Source: Pseudomonas farsensis (lineage in GTDB: Bacteria; Pseudomonadota; Gammaproteobacteria; Pseudomonadales; Pseudomonadaceae). From it: DNA of 64,000 nt. Location of the stretch: contig NZ_JABWRF020000001.1 of NCBI RefSeq assembly GCF_014268805.2, positions 620,001-684,000 on the forward strand, in the 5' to 3' direction. Position numbers and translations under genes: made by a program. The notes under the pieces are model-generated. The model was given only the letters and a program-made list of their open reading frames with translations, was not told the DNA's origin and ran no database searches. Below are positions 39,001-47,822 of this stretch, piece after piece (position 1 is the first letter of the stretch; the number at the start of each line of letters is the position of its first letter).

Positions 39001-41108
39001 GCGGAATCGACCGAAATGGGCTCGCCAATCAGCGCGTGGGTCACCGGGTTGACCAGTTGGATGAACACTTCACCGCCTTCGGAGAAGTGATTGTTACCCT
39101 GCTGGTCCACCCACGAATCACGCATCTCCTCGTTCCAGGCAAACACCCAGGTACCGTTCTTGAGCACGGTGATCGAGGCGTCTTCGACGCGCACGCTGGG
39201 GTTGTCGCTGTCTTGGGTGTGGATGGTGACCGGCGTGCCATTGGCCACACCTGCATTGGTGTAGGCCTGGACAGTGAAGGTGTAATCGGTGGCGGTCCAG
39301 CCGACCAGATAGCCACCGTCCTTGTCGGCGGTAACGATCGGGTTGCTGCCGTTGGCGCCGTCGAGCAGGACGTTTTTAACCAGGTCCTGGTCTTTGTCGT
39401 ACTGCTGCAGCCAGATGCCGCTAGGCTGGCCAACGTCGCCGAGTTGTTCCCAGACGATCACGTAGCCACCATCGCTCAGCTTGGTCGAGGCCGGCTCCAT
39501 GGTGATTGTGCTGCCGCTTTCGTTGGTAAAGCGGCCGGTGTCGAGGGTCAGGGTGGCGTCATCGAAGCGGATCTGTTCGATGCTTTCCAAGCTGGTGGTC
39601 TGCTGGCCCTTGACTGCGACATTGCCTTCTTTGTCGGTGCCAAAGGTGAAGTCAGCCAGGTTGCCGTCCAGCTGTGCGGTGTCGTTGCCGTCGCCGCCGT
39701 CGAGGGTGACGTCGTCGCTGCCGACCCAGTGCAGGGTGTTGTCGCCTTCGTCACCGCGGATTTCAGTAATCGTGCTATTACCGACCAGGAAGCCTTGCGC
39801 GTTGACATGTTGCACATGCACGACTTGAGAAAAACTATCATCGCTGTTGCCGGGCTCAGTGGAGGTCGACCAGCTCACGACCATGCTGTTGTCGGCGCGT
39901 ACCAATACGGTCGGGGCGTCCCATAGCTGCTCGCCACTGGCCGACTTGCCGACCAGAATCGGCGTCTCATCCATGGCGCTGCCGTTGTAGTTGAAGCGTT
40001 GTACGTAGACATCGGCGCCATTTGGGTCGTAGACGTTCCAGGCTAGCAGGTATGCGCCGTCGGGGAGGGCGATGGCCGAAGAACCGTTGACACTGCTTCC
40101 CACCTCGAAAGCGTCGCCGCGCGGCTCGAAGTTCGATTCATAGGCTTGGGCGTGAATCACGCGCGAGGGGTCTGAACTGCCGGTGTCGACCCAGGTAACC
40201 AGAAACCCGGTAAAAGTCGGCACAACCTGGAAGTACTCGGCGTTGGCGGTACCGGTAGGCACCACCTCCTGCACGGTCACGGTGGTGCCAGCGATGGGCT
40301 TGCCATCGGCGGTCACTTTGGTGGCCATCAGCGTGGTCGGGGTCATTAACTGCTGGCCGTCGGTATCGAACTGGTATTTCTGCAGGGTGTAGGTCAGCCA
40401 GTAGTTACCGTCACCCGCCGAATGCAACGCCATGTCGTCGGCTTCACCTTTCTGGGCGTTGCCGGTCAGCAGCGTCTGTACCGCGCCGGCCTTGCCGTTG
40501 GTGTACACCACCGCTTTGACATTGGAGTAGAGATCGTCCTGGGTGCGGTCGTCGCCATGGGTTTCGCCCCACATGACAATATACTTGTTCGACCCCAGCA
40601 CTGTGACGGTGGCGTCTTCGAGTTCGAAACCGGCGCTGGCGACTTTGACCGGGTTGCCGACCTTGCTGCCGTTAGCTGCAAACAGCTGGGTGTAGACGGT
40701 AGAAACGTCAGTTGCGTCATTCTCCGACGTCCAGGCCACGATGAACTGCCCATTGGGCAAGACCGTAACCGACGGGTCATCAACCTCGTCACTGGCGATT
40801 TCGGTACGCTGCAACAACTCGCCGCTGGCGCTGTAGCGCGCCACTACCACGCCTTCGAAGGTAGCGTCAGTAGAGCTCCACACCAGCGCATAGCCATCGT
40901 CCTGGCCATTGGCGGTCAGTGCGGCCATGGCTGGCCCATCGACGTTGCCCGAGGCCAGGGTGTTGTTGCTTTCGCGGATAATCTGCACGCTACCGCCATC
41001 GAGCTGAACACTCTGGCTGCCGCTGCCTTCGTACTTCACCGTAGCACCTTCTTTGATGACGATATTCTGGCCATCATTGCCGAAGGTGTATTGATCCAGA
41101 GTGCTCAT
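36075..41108 (-). CDS. Large RTX secreted protein with two propeller-like repeat regions (T1SS substrate), RTX2
   Basis: A 1677-residue protein without a Sec signal. Residues ~40-445 and ~525-930 are repeated ~60-80-residue units with a core like ALKGGGYVISWAT and a YxQRFDxxG element, probably beta-propeller blades. A short RTX-like stretch (~450-500: LDGGDGNDTAQLDG) separates the two regions. From ~930 to ~1580 there are many GGxGNDTxxG nonapeptides, including two modules sharing LLVKGTGAKATVALEDTI. The C-terminal ~95 residues are a T1SS-type signal domain. No catalytic motif was seen. ATG 41108 is chosen because AAGGAA lies ~6 nt upstream; an alternative is ATG 41114. Its exporter genes lie directly downstream. 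Confidence 0.88.
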   Translation of the reverse strand: MSTLDQYTFGNDGQNIVIKEGATVKYEGSGSQSVQLDGGSVQIIRESNNTLASGNVDGPAMAALTANGQDDGYALVWSSTDATFEGVVVARYSASGELLQRTEIASDEVDDPSVTVLPNGQFIVAWTSENDATDVSTVYTQLFAANGSKVGNPVKVASAGFELEDATVTVLGSNKYIVMWGETHGDDRTQDDLYSNVKAVVYTNGKAGAVQTLLTGNAQKGEADDMALHSAGDGNYWLTYTLQKYQFDTDGQQLMTPTTLMATKVTADGKPIAGTTVTVQEVVPTGTANAEYFQVVPTFTGFLVTWVDTGSSDPSRVIHAQAYESNFEPRGDAFEVGSSVNGSSAIALPDGAYLLAWNVYDPNGADVYVQRFNYNGSAMDETPILVGKSASGEQLWDAPTVLVRADNSMVVSWSTSTEPGNSDDSFSQVVHVQHVNAQGFLVGNSTITEIRGDEGDNTLHWVGSDDVTLDGGDGNDTAQLDGNLADFTFGTDKEGNVAVKGQQTTSLESIEQIRFDDATLTLDTGRFTNESGSTITMEPASTKLSDGGYVIVWEQLGDVGQPSGIWLQQYDKDQDLVKNVLLDGANGSNPIVTADKDGGYLVGWTATDYTFTVQAYTNAGVANGTPVTIHTQDSDNPSVRVEDASITVLKNGTWVFAWNEEMRDSWVDQQGNNHFSEGGEVFIQLVNPVTHALIGEPISVDSATRDNFIYAEEPSVTALTNGGFVVVWEREIDATDDADIYMQRYDDSGKAIGANVRVNTTTAGRQTGSEVAVLDDTSYVVTWVSTKLDKNENAISGNVFMQRYSATGAKLGGETQVNTAGTEIQGEPAITALKGGGYVISWATSDEAPHSGPANLYAQVFDKNGVKVGSQLTIASDDSNDLFPVVAATDDGGFIVTWEALSPTRTNGRNDSGDIYSQRFDANGNSTKLIGDSGDNTITWTGDSAVILSGEEGDDHLVGGKGNDTLIGGAGDDVLDGGAGADTLAGGTGNDTYIVDNIKDVIIENEGEGTDTVQSSITWALGANLEHLTLTGSAAINGTGNAGDNILIGNSARNVLTGGAGNDTLDGGAGIDTLIGGTGDDNYVVDLLVKGTGAKATVALEDTITEKANEGTDTLTLRMGSDAIAAFAGTAALTLAANLENLDASLTGALKLNLTGNAANNTLTGNDADNVLDGKAGIDTLIGGKGNDTYVIDDAQELDLLVEHADEGIDTLQITYRNLSKTTALQVDLSQASLLNVENVTVTGTGLFNITGNDGDNVLIGNALRNIIIAGEGDDTLNGKGGGDRLVGGNGNDTYYVYSDKDEVIEDNAEAGGIDTVRVVSYAKNSYTLADNVENAIVDSAAAINLTGNSQDNVLTGNAAANILDGGLGADTMIGGKGNDTYIVDNEGDVVVELLNEGIDTVKSSIDYVLGDNLENLILLDGASNGTGNDLKNSITGNSGNNRLDGGKGVDILTGGAGDDTYVVDLLVKGTGAKATVALEDTIVEKAGQGTDIVELRLDANSIASFTGSASITLGANLENLDARQLGNLSINLTGNAADNEIWGSGGNNVLNGGAGNDTLHAGDGGNNVLIGGLGADTMYGGSGKDTFKFNALTELGLGDKQDVIHDFGTDDTLDFSALKGYTFKGTGAFDGAKQLRYEVDGDGGITVYGNSNANTAPDFSIKLVGVTELHADQLTL

Positions 41109-41453
41109 GTCCATTTCCTTGCAGGATTGGCCAGGGCATTCGTGCCCTGGCAGCGGAAGGGGTGCAGCGGGGCGGCGTAAAGCAGTCACGCAGAGTTGTG
41201 GCATTCTGCCACCTTGTTACAGTATGTAAATAGGGCGATGAGCACTATCGTGCAGAGAATGCGCGGCCCGTATTTCAATCCAAGGTGCGGCTAAGGCCAA
41301 TGGGTGCGTTCCAGGCAAGAAACCCCGTTTTTTTGCCTGATTGCCAACCCTGCTTGCGCTTCGCCTCGTGCAGCCGGTCCATCCAATGGGATATTCTTGG
41401 CGCCTGCGTAACACTGCGCATTCGCCCCTTATGGACAGCAACGGTTCCCATTC
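41109..41453. promoter_or_regulatory. Divergent promoter region between RTX2 and the YdgA-like gene
   Basis: 345 bp without a gene. It has a small stem GTGGCA-TTC-TGCCAC (41198-41212) and an AT-rich dyad TTACAGTATGTAA (41217-41229) that may be an operator for RTX2. No clear sigma-70 hexamer pair was identified. Confidence 0.4.
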
Positions 41454-42968
41454 ATGAAGAAATCAGTAGGCATCCTTTCCGGCCTGGCAGTTGCCATCGC
41501 CATCGCCGCCACCGCTGGCGCCTGGTACACCGGCCAGCAACTGCCGGCAGAGCTTGAGCGCTCGATCGCTGACGGCAACGCCGAGCTGAAAAAATCCCTG
41601 GCCGGCACGGGTGGCAGCATGACCATCGAGCTGGCCTCGCTGGAGCAGCGCTTCTTTACCAGCACAGCCCATTACCGCATCAAAGCCAAAGACATCCCGT
41701 TCGGTGAAGCCGAAGCGCTCAACTTCGAGGTTGGCGTGGTCGACAATATCGAACACGGGCCATTCCCATGGTCGCGGGTCAAGGCGTTCAAGCTGATGCC
41801 GGTCATGGCCACCAGCAACAGCGCGCTGGAAAAAGACGACTTCACCGCCGACTGGTTCGCCGCCGCTGGCGACAAGCCACCGGTTACTGCGCAGGTGAGC
41901 CTGGGTTACACCGGCAGCGTCGACAGCGATATCCGCCTGGCGCCGGTCAAGGTCGAAGAGGAAGGCGTCAAGGTGCTGGACTTCTCCGGCATGCAGTTGC
42001 TGGTCAGCGGTGACCGTGAAGGCAAGGCCGCCGAGGTGCACGGCAATATGGGCAGCCTGGAGCTGAACTTCGCCGATGCCCAGCAGGTGCCGGCCAAGGT
42101 CGAGCTCAAAGGCTTCAAGCTGGGCGGCAAGATGCGCCAGACCAGCCATGACATGATCTACGTCGGCAACATCGACCTGGCCCTGGCCGAGGCGCGCATC
42201 ACCAGCGGCCTGACCCAGGACGTGCTGTTGATGACGGACCTGCAGCAGAACAACCTGTACACCGCTGAAGGCGACGCCGAGGACAAACTGTCTGGCCGCC
42301 TGGAGTACAAGGTCGGCGACATCACCTATGCCGGGCGCAAAGTGGGTAGCGGCGAGATGGTCTTCACCATGAAGTCCATCGATATCCCGGCCATGCAGGC
42401 GCTGGTGCAGTGGTACCAGACCAAGCTGCCAGAAATGCAGCAAGCTGCCGCTGAAGGCAACGGCCTGCCTCAGCTGAACTTGAGCGCAGAAGAAAAAGCC
42501 AAGGTGCAGGCCGATGTGCAGAAGCTGCTGGCTGGCAAGCCGCAGTTCGCACTGGAAAAGCTGGCGTTCAAGACGGCCAACGGCGAGAGCCACTTCAACC
42601 TGGCAATGGACTTCACCAACCCGAGCTCCTTCGACCTGCCGCCTGACCAGTTGGGCAAGCAATTGGTCAGCCGTATGCACAGCAAGCTCACCCTGTCCAA
42701 GCCGATGATTGGCGACCTGGCCACGCTGCAAGCGCTGCTGGGCGGTGAAACCGATGCCCAGGCCATTGCTCAGCAGTCCAGCCAGGCTGGTGAAATGGTC
42801 GGCATGATGGCGGTGCAGAGCGGCATGGCTACCGTGCAGGGCAACGACGTGGTGACCAGCCTGCAGTACGCCGATGGCATGGTCGACTTCAATGGCAAGA
42901 AAATGACCGTTGAAGAATTCGCCATGATGATCAGCTCGCAGGTAGCGGCGTTGCAGCCGCAGGGCTGA
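41454..42968 (+). CDS. YdgA family protein (DUF945)
   Basis: A 504-residue protein with an N-terminal membrane anchor or signal (VGILSGLAVAIAIAATAGAW), followed by the YTGQQLP segment typical of the DUF945/YdgA family and a long beta-rich periplasmic region. The function is unknown. It is monocistronic and followed by a REP-like hairpin. Confidence 0.9.
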   Translation: MKKSVGILSGLAVAIAIAATAGAWYTGQQLPAELERSIADGNAELKKSLAGTGGSMTIELASLEQRFFTSTAHYRIKAKDIPFGEAEALNFEVGVVDNIEHGPFPWSRVKAFKLMPVMATSNSALEKDDFTADWFAAAGDKPPVTAQVSLGYTGSVDSDIRLAPVKVEEEGVKVLDFSGMQLLVSGDREGKAAEVHGNMGSLELNFADAQQVPAKVELKGFKLGGKMRQTSHDMIYVGNIDLALAEARITSGLTQDVLLMTDLQQNNLYTAEGDAEDKLSGRLEYKVGDITYAGRKVGSGEMVFTMKSIDIPAMQALVQWYQTKLPEMQQAAAEGNGLPQLNLSAEEKAKVQADVQKLLAGKPQFALEKLAFKTANGESHFNLAMDFTNPSSFDLPPDQLGKQLVSRMHSKLTLSKPMIGDLATLQALLGGETDAQAIAQQSSQAGEMVGMMAVQSGMATVQGNDVVTSLQYADGMVDFNGKKMTVEEFAMMISSQVAALQPQG

Positions 42969-42986
42969 TTCACCGCGCGGCACTTT

Positions 42987-43059
42987 AATCGCGGGGCCAG
43001 CGCGCTTGCACGCAAGCCTGATATACCGGGCAGCGTGGGGGCGGGCTGGCCCCGCGATT
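42987..43059. repeat. Inverted repeat after the YdgA-like gene
   Basis: AATCGCGGGGCCAGC (42987-43001) and GCTGGCCCCGCGATT (43045-43059) are perfect 15-bp complements with 43 nt between. They resemble a pseudomonad REP pair. Confidence 0.75.
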
Positions 43060-43103
43060 GCGTTGGGCAGCCCGGCGCAAAAACCCCTTTTGCATCGCCT
43101 CGA

Positions 43104-43131
43104 TTGCCTGTAGCCTTCGCCGTCCGATAAT
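43104..43131 (+). promoter_or_regulatory. Candidate nadA promoter
   Basis: -35 TTGCCT (43104-43109) and -10 GATAAT (43126-43131), spacer 16 bp. A GC-rich leader of ~120 nt follows before the nadA ATG. Confidence 0.5.
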
Positions 43132-43258
43132 AATCCGCGCCCGCAGAAGGGGCCGCGAGGGCCCGCCCCGGCTGGCCGTCCGGCGCCATTAGCCGATCTG
43201 CCAGGGCCGGGTGATACTCTCGACTGACGCGCCACGGCGCCCCGCAGGTCCAGCGATC

Positions 43259-44317
43259 ATGACCCAGATTTCCGAACGCCTGTTGGTTCAGGCCCATCTC
43301 GACGCCAAGCAGCCCCAGCCGCTGACGCCCGCGCAAGAGGCCGAATACCGTGCGGCCATCGCTGCTGAGCTGAAAAAGCAGAACGCGGTACTAGTGGCCC
43401 ACTTCTATTGCGACCCGATCATCCAGGCCTTGGCCGAGGAGACCGGCGGTTGCGTGTCCGACTCGCTGGAAATGGCCCGCTTCGGCAAGAACCACGCCGC
43501 AGACACCGTAGTGGTGGCGGGCGTGCGCTTCATGGGCGAAACCTCGAAAATCCTCACCCCAGAAAAGCGCGTGCTCATGCCCACGCTCGAGGCCACCTGC
43601 TCGCTCGACCTGGGTTGCCCGGTAGAGGCCTTCTCGGCGTTCTGCGACCAGCACCCCGAGCGCACCGTGGTGGTGTATGCCAATACCTCGGCAGCGGTCA
43701 AAGCCCGCGCCGACTGGGTGGTAACGTCAAGCTGCGCGCTCGAAATCGTCGAAAGCCTGATGGACAACGGCGAGACCATCATCTGGGGCCCGGACCAGCA
43801 CCTTGGCCGTTACATCCAGAAAAAGACCGGCGCCGACATGCTGCTGTGGGATGGCGCCTGCATCGTTCACGAAGAGTTCAAGTCGCGCCAGTTGGCGGAC
43901 ATGAAGGCGCTGTACCCGGATGCAGCGATTCTGGTGCACCCGGAGTCGCCGGAGGCGGTGATCGACCTGGCCGATGCGGTGGGTTCCACCAGCCAGTTGA
44001 TCAAGGCTGCGCAGACGTTGCCGAACAAGACTTTCATCGTCGCCACCGACCGCGGCATCTTCTACAAGATGCAGCAGCTGTGCCCGGACAAGGAGTTCGT
44101 CGAAGCGCCCACTGCCGGTAACGGCGCGGCATGCCGCAGTTGCGCGCATTGCCCGTGGATGGCGATGAACACCCTGGAGCGGGTGCTCGACTGCCTGCGC
44201 ACTGGCAGCAACGAGATCTTCGTCGAACCGGCGCTGATCCCGAAGGCTGTGAAACCGTTGCAGCGCATGCTCGATTTCACCCAGGCAGCGCGCCTGAAGC
44301 TGTCTGGCAACGCCTGA
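43259..44317 (+). CDS. nadA: Quinolinate synthase A
   Basis: A 352-residue [4Fe-4S] enzyme that condenses iminoaspartate with dihydroxyacetone phosphate in NAD synthesis. The conserved [42 protein letters not shown] and [15 protein letters not shown] segments are present, including the cluster cysteines. The start at 43259 ([15 protein letters not shown]) is family-like. Confidence 0.97.
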   Translation: MTQISERLLVQAHLDAKQPQPLTPAQEAEYRAAIAAELKKQNAVLVAHFYCDPIIQALAEETGGCVSDSLEMARFGKNHAADTVVVAGVRFMGETSKILTPEKRVLMPTLEATCSLDLGCPVEAFSAFCDQHPERTVVVYANTSAAVKARADWVVTSSCALEIVESLMDNGETIIWGPDQHLGRYIQKKTGADMLLWDGACIVHEEFKSRQLADMKALYPDAAILVHPESPEAVIDLADAVGSTSQLIKAAQTLPNKTFIVATDRGIFYKMQQLCPDKEFVEAPTAGNGAACRSCAHCPWMAMNTLERVLDCLRTGSNEIFVEPALIPKAVKPLQRMLDFTQAARLKLSGNA

Positions 44318-44331
44318 GGCCAGACCGCGCC

Positions 44332-44577
44332 GGCCTCATCGCAGGCTGGCGCCAGCTCCCACGCAGGCCCTACTCAACCGCAACATTGCTGGTGGGACCC
44401 AATCCTGTGGGAACTGACAGACAGTTGTGGCGAGCGGGCTCGTCCCGCGTTGGGCTGCGCAGCAGCCCTGAAAACCCTAGGGGCTGCTGCGCAGCCCAAC
44501 GCGGGACGAGCCCGCTCGCCACAAGGAGATATGTCTGGCGGGAACAGGTTTGTACAAAACCATAGAATCTCCCACAG
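44332..44577. repeat. Composite palindromic repeat, copy C (~245 bp)
   Basis: It begins GGCCTCATCGCAGGCTGGCG, then TACTCAACCGCAACATTGCT. A nested inverted pair follows (left arm from ~44424 TTGTGGCGAGCGGGCTCGTC, right arm ending ~44524). It closes with AAGGAGATATGTCTGGCG and CCATAGAATCTCCCACAG. Copy D at 47582-47819 has the same layout in the same orientation. The remaining 44578-44647 ends in another REP fragment (GTGGGAGCGGGCTTGCCCCG). Confidence 0.85.
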
Positions 44578-44647
44578 CAATCGTGCCAGACGTCACTATC
44601 GCAACTGACGCTGCCTCTGTGGGAGCGGGCTTGCCCCGCGAGGGGCC

Positions 44648-46084
44648 CTAGCGCCCCATCATTTCCTTGACCATGCGCTGTTGCTCCATCACCTCACGCT
44701 GGCGCTGGTCGATCTGCGCGGCCAACGGGAAGTTGCTGCCGGCGCGGCGCTTGGCGTAATCCAACTGCTGCACCGCCTGGTCGAAATCGCCCACCAGGGT
44801 GAAATACTCGGCGCGGGCGCGGTGCAGGCCGATGGTATTGCCGGACAACCCGCGTACCTCGGCCACCTGATACCACACGTCCGGGTCGTCCGGGCGGCTC
44901 TTCACCAGGTCATCAAGCACCTTTTCCGCCTCGGCCGGCTTGCTCTGCTTGACCAGAAGGTCTGCCCGCACCTGCTTGAGCGGGTAACTACCGGGGTACA
45001 ACTGCTGCATGCGCGTGGCGCGTTGCTGGGCGTCAGCCAGGCGGTTGTTGGTGATATCCAGGTCAATCTGCGCCAGGTTATAGGTGATGTCGTTGGGCGC
45101 CTTGGCCAGCAGCGGCTTGAGGCTCTCACGCGCTTCGTTGAGCTGGCCGCCCTTGATCTGCGCCAGTGCAAGGCCGTAACGGGCTGCGTCCAGATTGGGG
45201 TTTTCGTCCAGCTGGGCGCGGAAACGCTTGGCGGCAAGGCCCGGGGTGCCCTCATAGGTGAGCGCCACGCGAGCACGGATGAGCTGGTAGCGCAGGCTGT
45301 CCTCGATGCCGCCCTTGGGCGCCTGTTCGGCGCGGTTGCGGGTGTCGGCAACGCGTGATTCGCTGACCGGGTGAGTCAGCAAAAACTCCGGCGGCTTGGC
45401 ATCGTAGCGGTACTGGCGGGCCAGTCGTTCGAACATGCTCGGCATGTTGCGCGGGTCATAGCCGGCCTTTTCCAGGTTCTGGATGCCGATGCGGTCGGCT
45501 TCCTGTTCGTTCTGCCTGGAAAAACGCCGCTGCTCCTGGATGGCCGCCGCCTGGGTGCCGGCAATCACGCCGATACCGGCATCGCCACCACCACCTGCCG
45601 CCAGCACGATACCGGCCAGCAGGGCCGCCATCATCGGCAGTTGCATGCGCTGCTGCGCCTCGACACCACGGGCGAAGTGGCGTTGCGAAAGGTGCGCCAG
45701 TTCGTGGGCCAGCACCGAGGCATACTCGCCTTCGGTCTGGGCGTTGAGGAACAGGCCGCCGTTGACCCCGATGATGCCGCCGGGCGCCGCGAAGGCGTTG
45801 AGCTCTTTGCTGTCGATCAGGATGAATTCGAGGCGCCGGTCCTGCAGCTGGCTGGTCTCGGCCAGCTTGTACACGCTGGTCTCGACGAAGTCCTTGAGCT
45901 GCGGGTCGTCGAGCTGGTTGACCTGGCCACGCAGCAGGCTCAGCCAGGCGCGGCCGAGCTGATGTTCCTGTTGCGGTGAAACGATCGCGGAGCTGGCATC
46001 GCCCAGTGACGGCAGGTCGTCGGCGTGGCCGGGCATGGCCATCAGGCAGGCCAGCGCGAGCAGGGTAGGGCGCAGTAGATTCAT
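44648..46084 (-). CDS. bepA: Periplasmic M48 zinc metalloprotease, BepA/YfgC-like
   Basis: A 478-residue protease/chaperone acting on outer-membrane protein assembly. A signal peptide (LLALACLMAMPGHA) is followed by the zinc motif HELAH (in VLAHELAHLSQRH, ~residue 130), a third ligand region near QNEQEADRIG, and a TPR-rich C-terminal half. The start at 46084 gives a clean signal peptide. The longer frame upstream overlaps the tusA-like gene leader. Confidence 0.93.
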   Translation of the reverse strand: MNLLRPTLLALACLMAMPGHADDLPSLGDASSAIVSPQQEHQLGRAWLSLLRGQVNQLDDPQLKDFVETSVYKLAETSQLQDRRLEFILIDSKELNAFAAPGGIIGVNGGLFLNAQTEGEYASVLAHELAHLSQRHFARGVEAQQRMQLPMMAALLAGIVLAAGGGGDAGIGVIAGTQAAAIQEQRRFSRQNEQEADRIGIQNLEKAGYDPRNMPSMFERLARQYRYDAKPPEFLLTHPVSESRVADTRNRAEQAPKGGIEDSLRYQLIRARVALTYEGTPGLAAKRFRAQLDENPNLDAARYGLALAQIKGGQLNEARESLKPLLAKAPNDITYNLAQIDLDITNNRLADAQQRATRMQQLYPGSYPLKQVRADLLVKQSKPAEAEKVLDDLVKSRPDDPDVWYQVAEVRGLSGNTIGLHRARAEYFTLVGDFDQAVQQLDYAKRRAGSNFPLAAQIDQRQREVMEQQRMVKEMMGR

Positions 46085-46190
46085 GCACAGGCTCGTGTTG
46101 GTGAAAAGGCTTACTGTAGCCGGGTCGCGCGATGCCGACCAGTGGCGGTATCCTAGCCCACTCTTTGTACCCGCCCTGGAGCTGCGCCCG

Positions 46191-46430
46191 ATGAGTGACA
46201 CCCCCAACTGTGACGCCGAGCTCGATACCAGCGGTCTCAATTGTCCGCTGCCGCTGCTCAAGGCCAAGATGGCGCTCAACCCTATGGCCAGCGGTGCGGT
46301 GCTCAAGGTAGTCGCCACCGATGCAGGTTCGCAACGCGATTTGCGCACCTTTGCGCAACTGGCGGGTCATACGCTGCTGCATGAAACCGCCGAAGCCGGT
46401 GTTTACACCTACTGGCTGCGCAAGGCCTGA
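46191..46430 (+). CDS. TusA-family sulfurtransferase-like protein
   Basis: A 79-residue protein with the family motif SGLNCPLPLLKAK (CPxP; the active cysteine at about residue 18) and a C-terminal YTYWLRKA. It may relay sulfur, but it is distinct from the main TusA of tRNA thiolation. It lies 22 bp before the PerM-like gene and is divergent from bepA. Confidence 0.9.
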   Translation: MSDTPNCDAELDTSGLNCPLPLLKAKMALNPMASGAVLKVVATDAGSQRDLRTFAQLAGHTLLHETAEAGVYTYWLRKA

Positions 46431-46452
46431 TTTCTTTTACCTAGGATCGTCA

Positions 46453-47529
46453 ATGTTCAAAGTGCTACGCGACTGGATACAGCGCTACTTCTCCGATGAA
46501 GAAGCCGTGGTGCTGGCGGTCCTGCTGTTTCTGGCCTTTACCGTGGTGCTCACCCTCGGCGGCATGCTGGCGCCGGTGCTGGCGGGCATGGTGCTGGCGT
46601 TCCTGATGCAAGGGCTGGTCAACGCTCTGGAGCGCTTCAAGGTGCCGACCCGCGCGGCGGTGTGGCTGGTGTTCGCGCTGTTCATGGGGGCGCTGGGGGT
46701 GTTTCTGCTGGTGCTGGTGCCGCTGCTCTGGCACCAGCTTATTACCCTGTTCAACGAGTTGCCGGGCATGCTCGGCAAGTGGCAGTCGTTGTTGCTGCTG
46801 TTGCCTGAGCGCTACCCGCATCTGGTCTCGGACGAGCAGGTGTTGCGCGCCATCGAGTCGGTGCGCGGCGAAATCGGCAAGTTCGGCCAGTGGGCGCTGA
46901 CATTCTCGCTGTCGAGCCTGCCGCTGCTGGTCAACGCCATGATCTACCTGGTGCTGGTGCCGATCCTGGTGTTCTTCTTCCTCAAGGACCGCGAACTGAT
47001 CGGGCGCTGGGTCAGCGGCTACCTGCCACGCGAGCGCAACCTGCTCAACCGGGTGGGTAACGAGATGAATCGGCAGATCGCCAATTACATCCGCGGCAAG
47101 GGCATCGAGATTCTGATCTGCGGTATCGCGACCTACATCGCCTTCATCAGCCTGGGCCTCAACTACGCCGCCTTGCTGGCGCTGCTGGTGGGGCTGTCGG
47201 TGGTGGTGCCGTATGTCGGGGCTGTGGTGGTGACGGTGCCGGTGACGCTGATCGCGCTGTTTCAGTGGGGCTGGGGCGACCAGTTCATCTATTTCATGGC
47301 GGTGTACGCGATCATTCAGGCGCTGGACGGCAACGTACTGGTGCCGCTGCTGTTCTCGGAGGCGGTGAGCCTGCACCCGGTGGCGATCATCTGTGCGGTG
47401 CTGCTGTTTGGCGGGCTGTGGGGGTTCTGGGGGATTTTCTTTGCCATCCCGCTGGCGACGCTGTTCAAGGCCGTGCTCGATGCCTGGCCCAAGCATGAGC
47501 GCGAAAGCAGCGTTGCGCCGCTGCTTTAG
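46453..47529 (+). CDS. AI-2E/PerM family membrane protein
   Basis: A 358-residue inner-membrane protein with about seven to eight hydrophobic helices (AVVLAVLLFLAFTVVLTLGG, LVLVPILVFFFLKDR, the LEILICGIATYIAF-like region) and the family's conserved PYVGAVVVTVPV and DGNVLVPLLFSEAVSLHP segments. It is probably a transporter of unknown substrate. Members sit beside bepA and bcp in many gammaproteobacteria. Confidence 0.92.
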   Translation: MFKVLRDWIQRYFSDEEAVVLAVLLFLAFTVVLTLGGMLAPVLAGMVLAFLMQGLVNALERFKVPTRAAVWLVFALFMGALGVFLLVLVPLLWHQLITLFNELPGMLGKWQSLLLLLPERYPHLVSDEQVLRAIESVRGEIGKFGQWALTFSLSSLPLLVNAMIYLVLVPILVFFFLKDRELIGRWVSGYLPRERNLLNRVGNEMNRQIANYIRGKGIEILICGIATYIAFISLGLNYAALLALLVGLSVVVPYVGAVVVTVPVTLIALFQWGWGDQFIYFMAVYAIIQALDGNVLVPLLFSEAVSLHPVAIICAVLLFGGLWGFWGIFFAIPLATLFKAVLDAWPKHERESSVAPLL

Positions 47530-47581
47530 TGCTTTTGATTGGGTAGAAGCGCCGCGTCGGTGATGTGCAGTCCTGCACCGT

Positions 47582-47819
47582 CCTCATCGCAGGCTCACAC
47601 GCAGGCCGTACTCAACCGCAACATTGCTGGTTGTACCCAATCCTGAGGGAAACGATAGATAGTTGTGGCGAGCGGGCTTGTCCCGCGTTGGGCTGCGCAG
47701 CAGCCCCTTGGGTGTTCAGGGCTGCTGCGCAGCCCAGCGCGGGGCAAGCCCGCTCGCCACAAGGAGATATGTCTGGCGAAAACAGGGTTGTACAAAGCCA
47801 TAGAATCTCCTTCAGAGAC
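47582..47819. repeat. Composite palindromic repeat, copy D (~240 bp)
   Basis: The same order as copy C: CCTCATCGCAGGCT, then TACTCAACCGCAACATTGCT (written here with a G for the first T context), a nested inverted pair (from ~47663 TTGTGGCGAGCGGGCTTGTC; right arm ~47721-47762), then AAGGAGATATGTCTGGCG and CCATAGAATCTCC. It fills the gap between the convergent PerM-like gene and bcp. Confidence 0.85.
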
Positions 47820-47822
47820 TGC

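Noticed and set aside
36024..39926. 1300-codon plus-strand open frame opposite RTX2
   Set aside because: The repeated, Val/Ala/Gln-rich translation is the mirror of the RTX repeats; the minus-strand protein has proper RTX motifs, a start site and an exporter operon.
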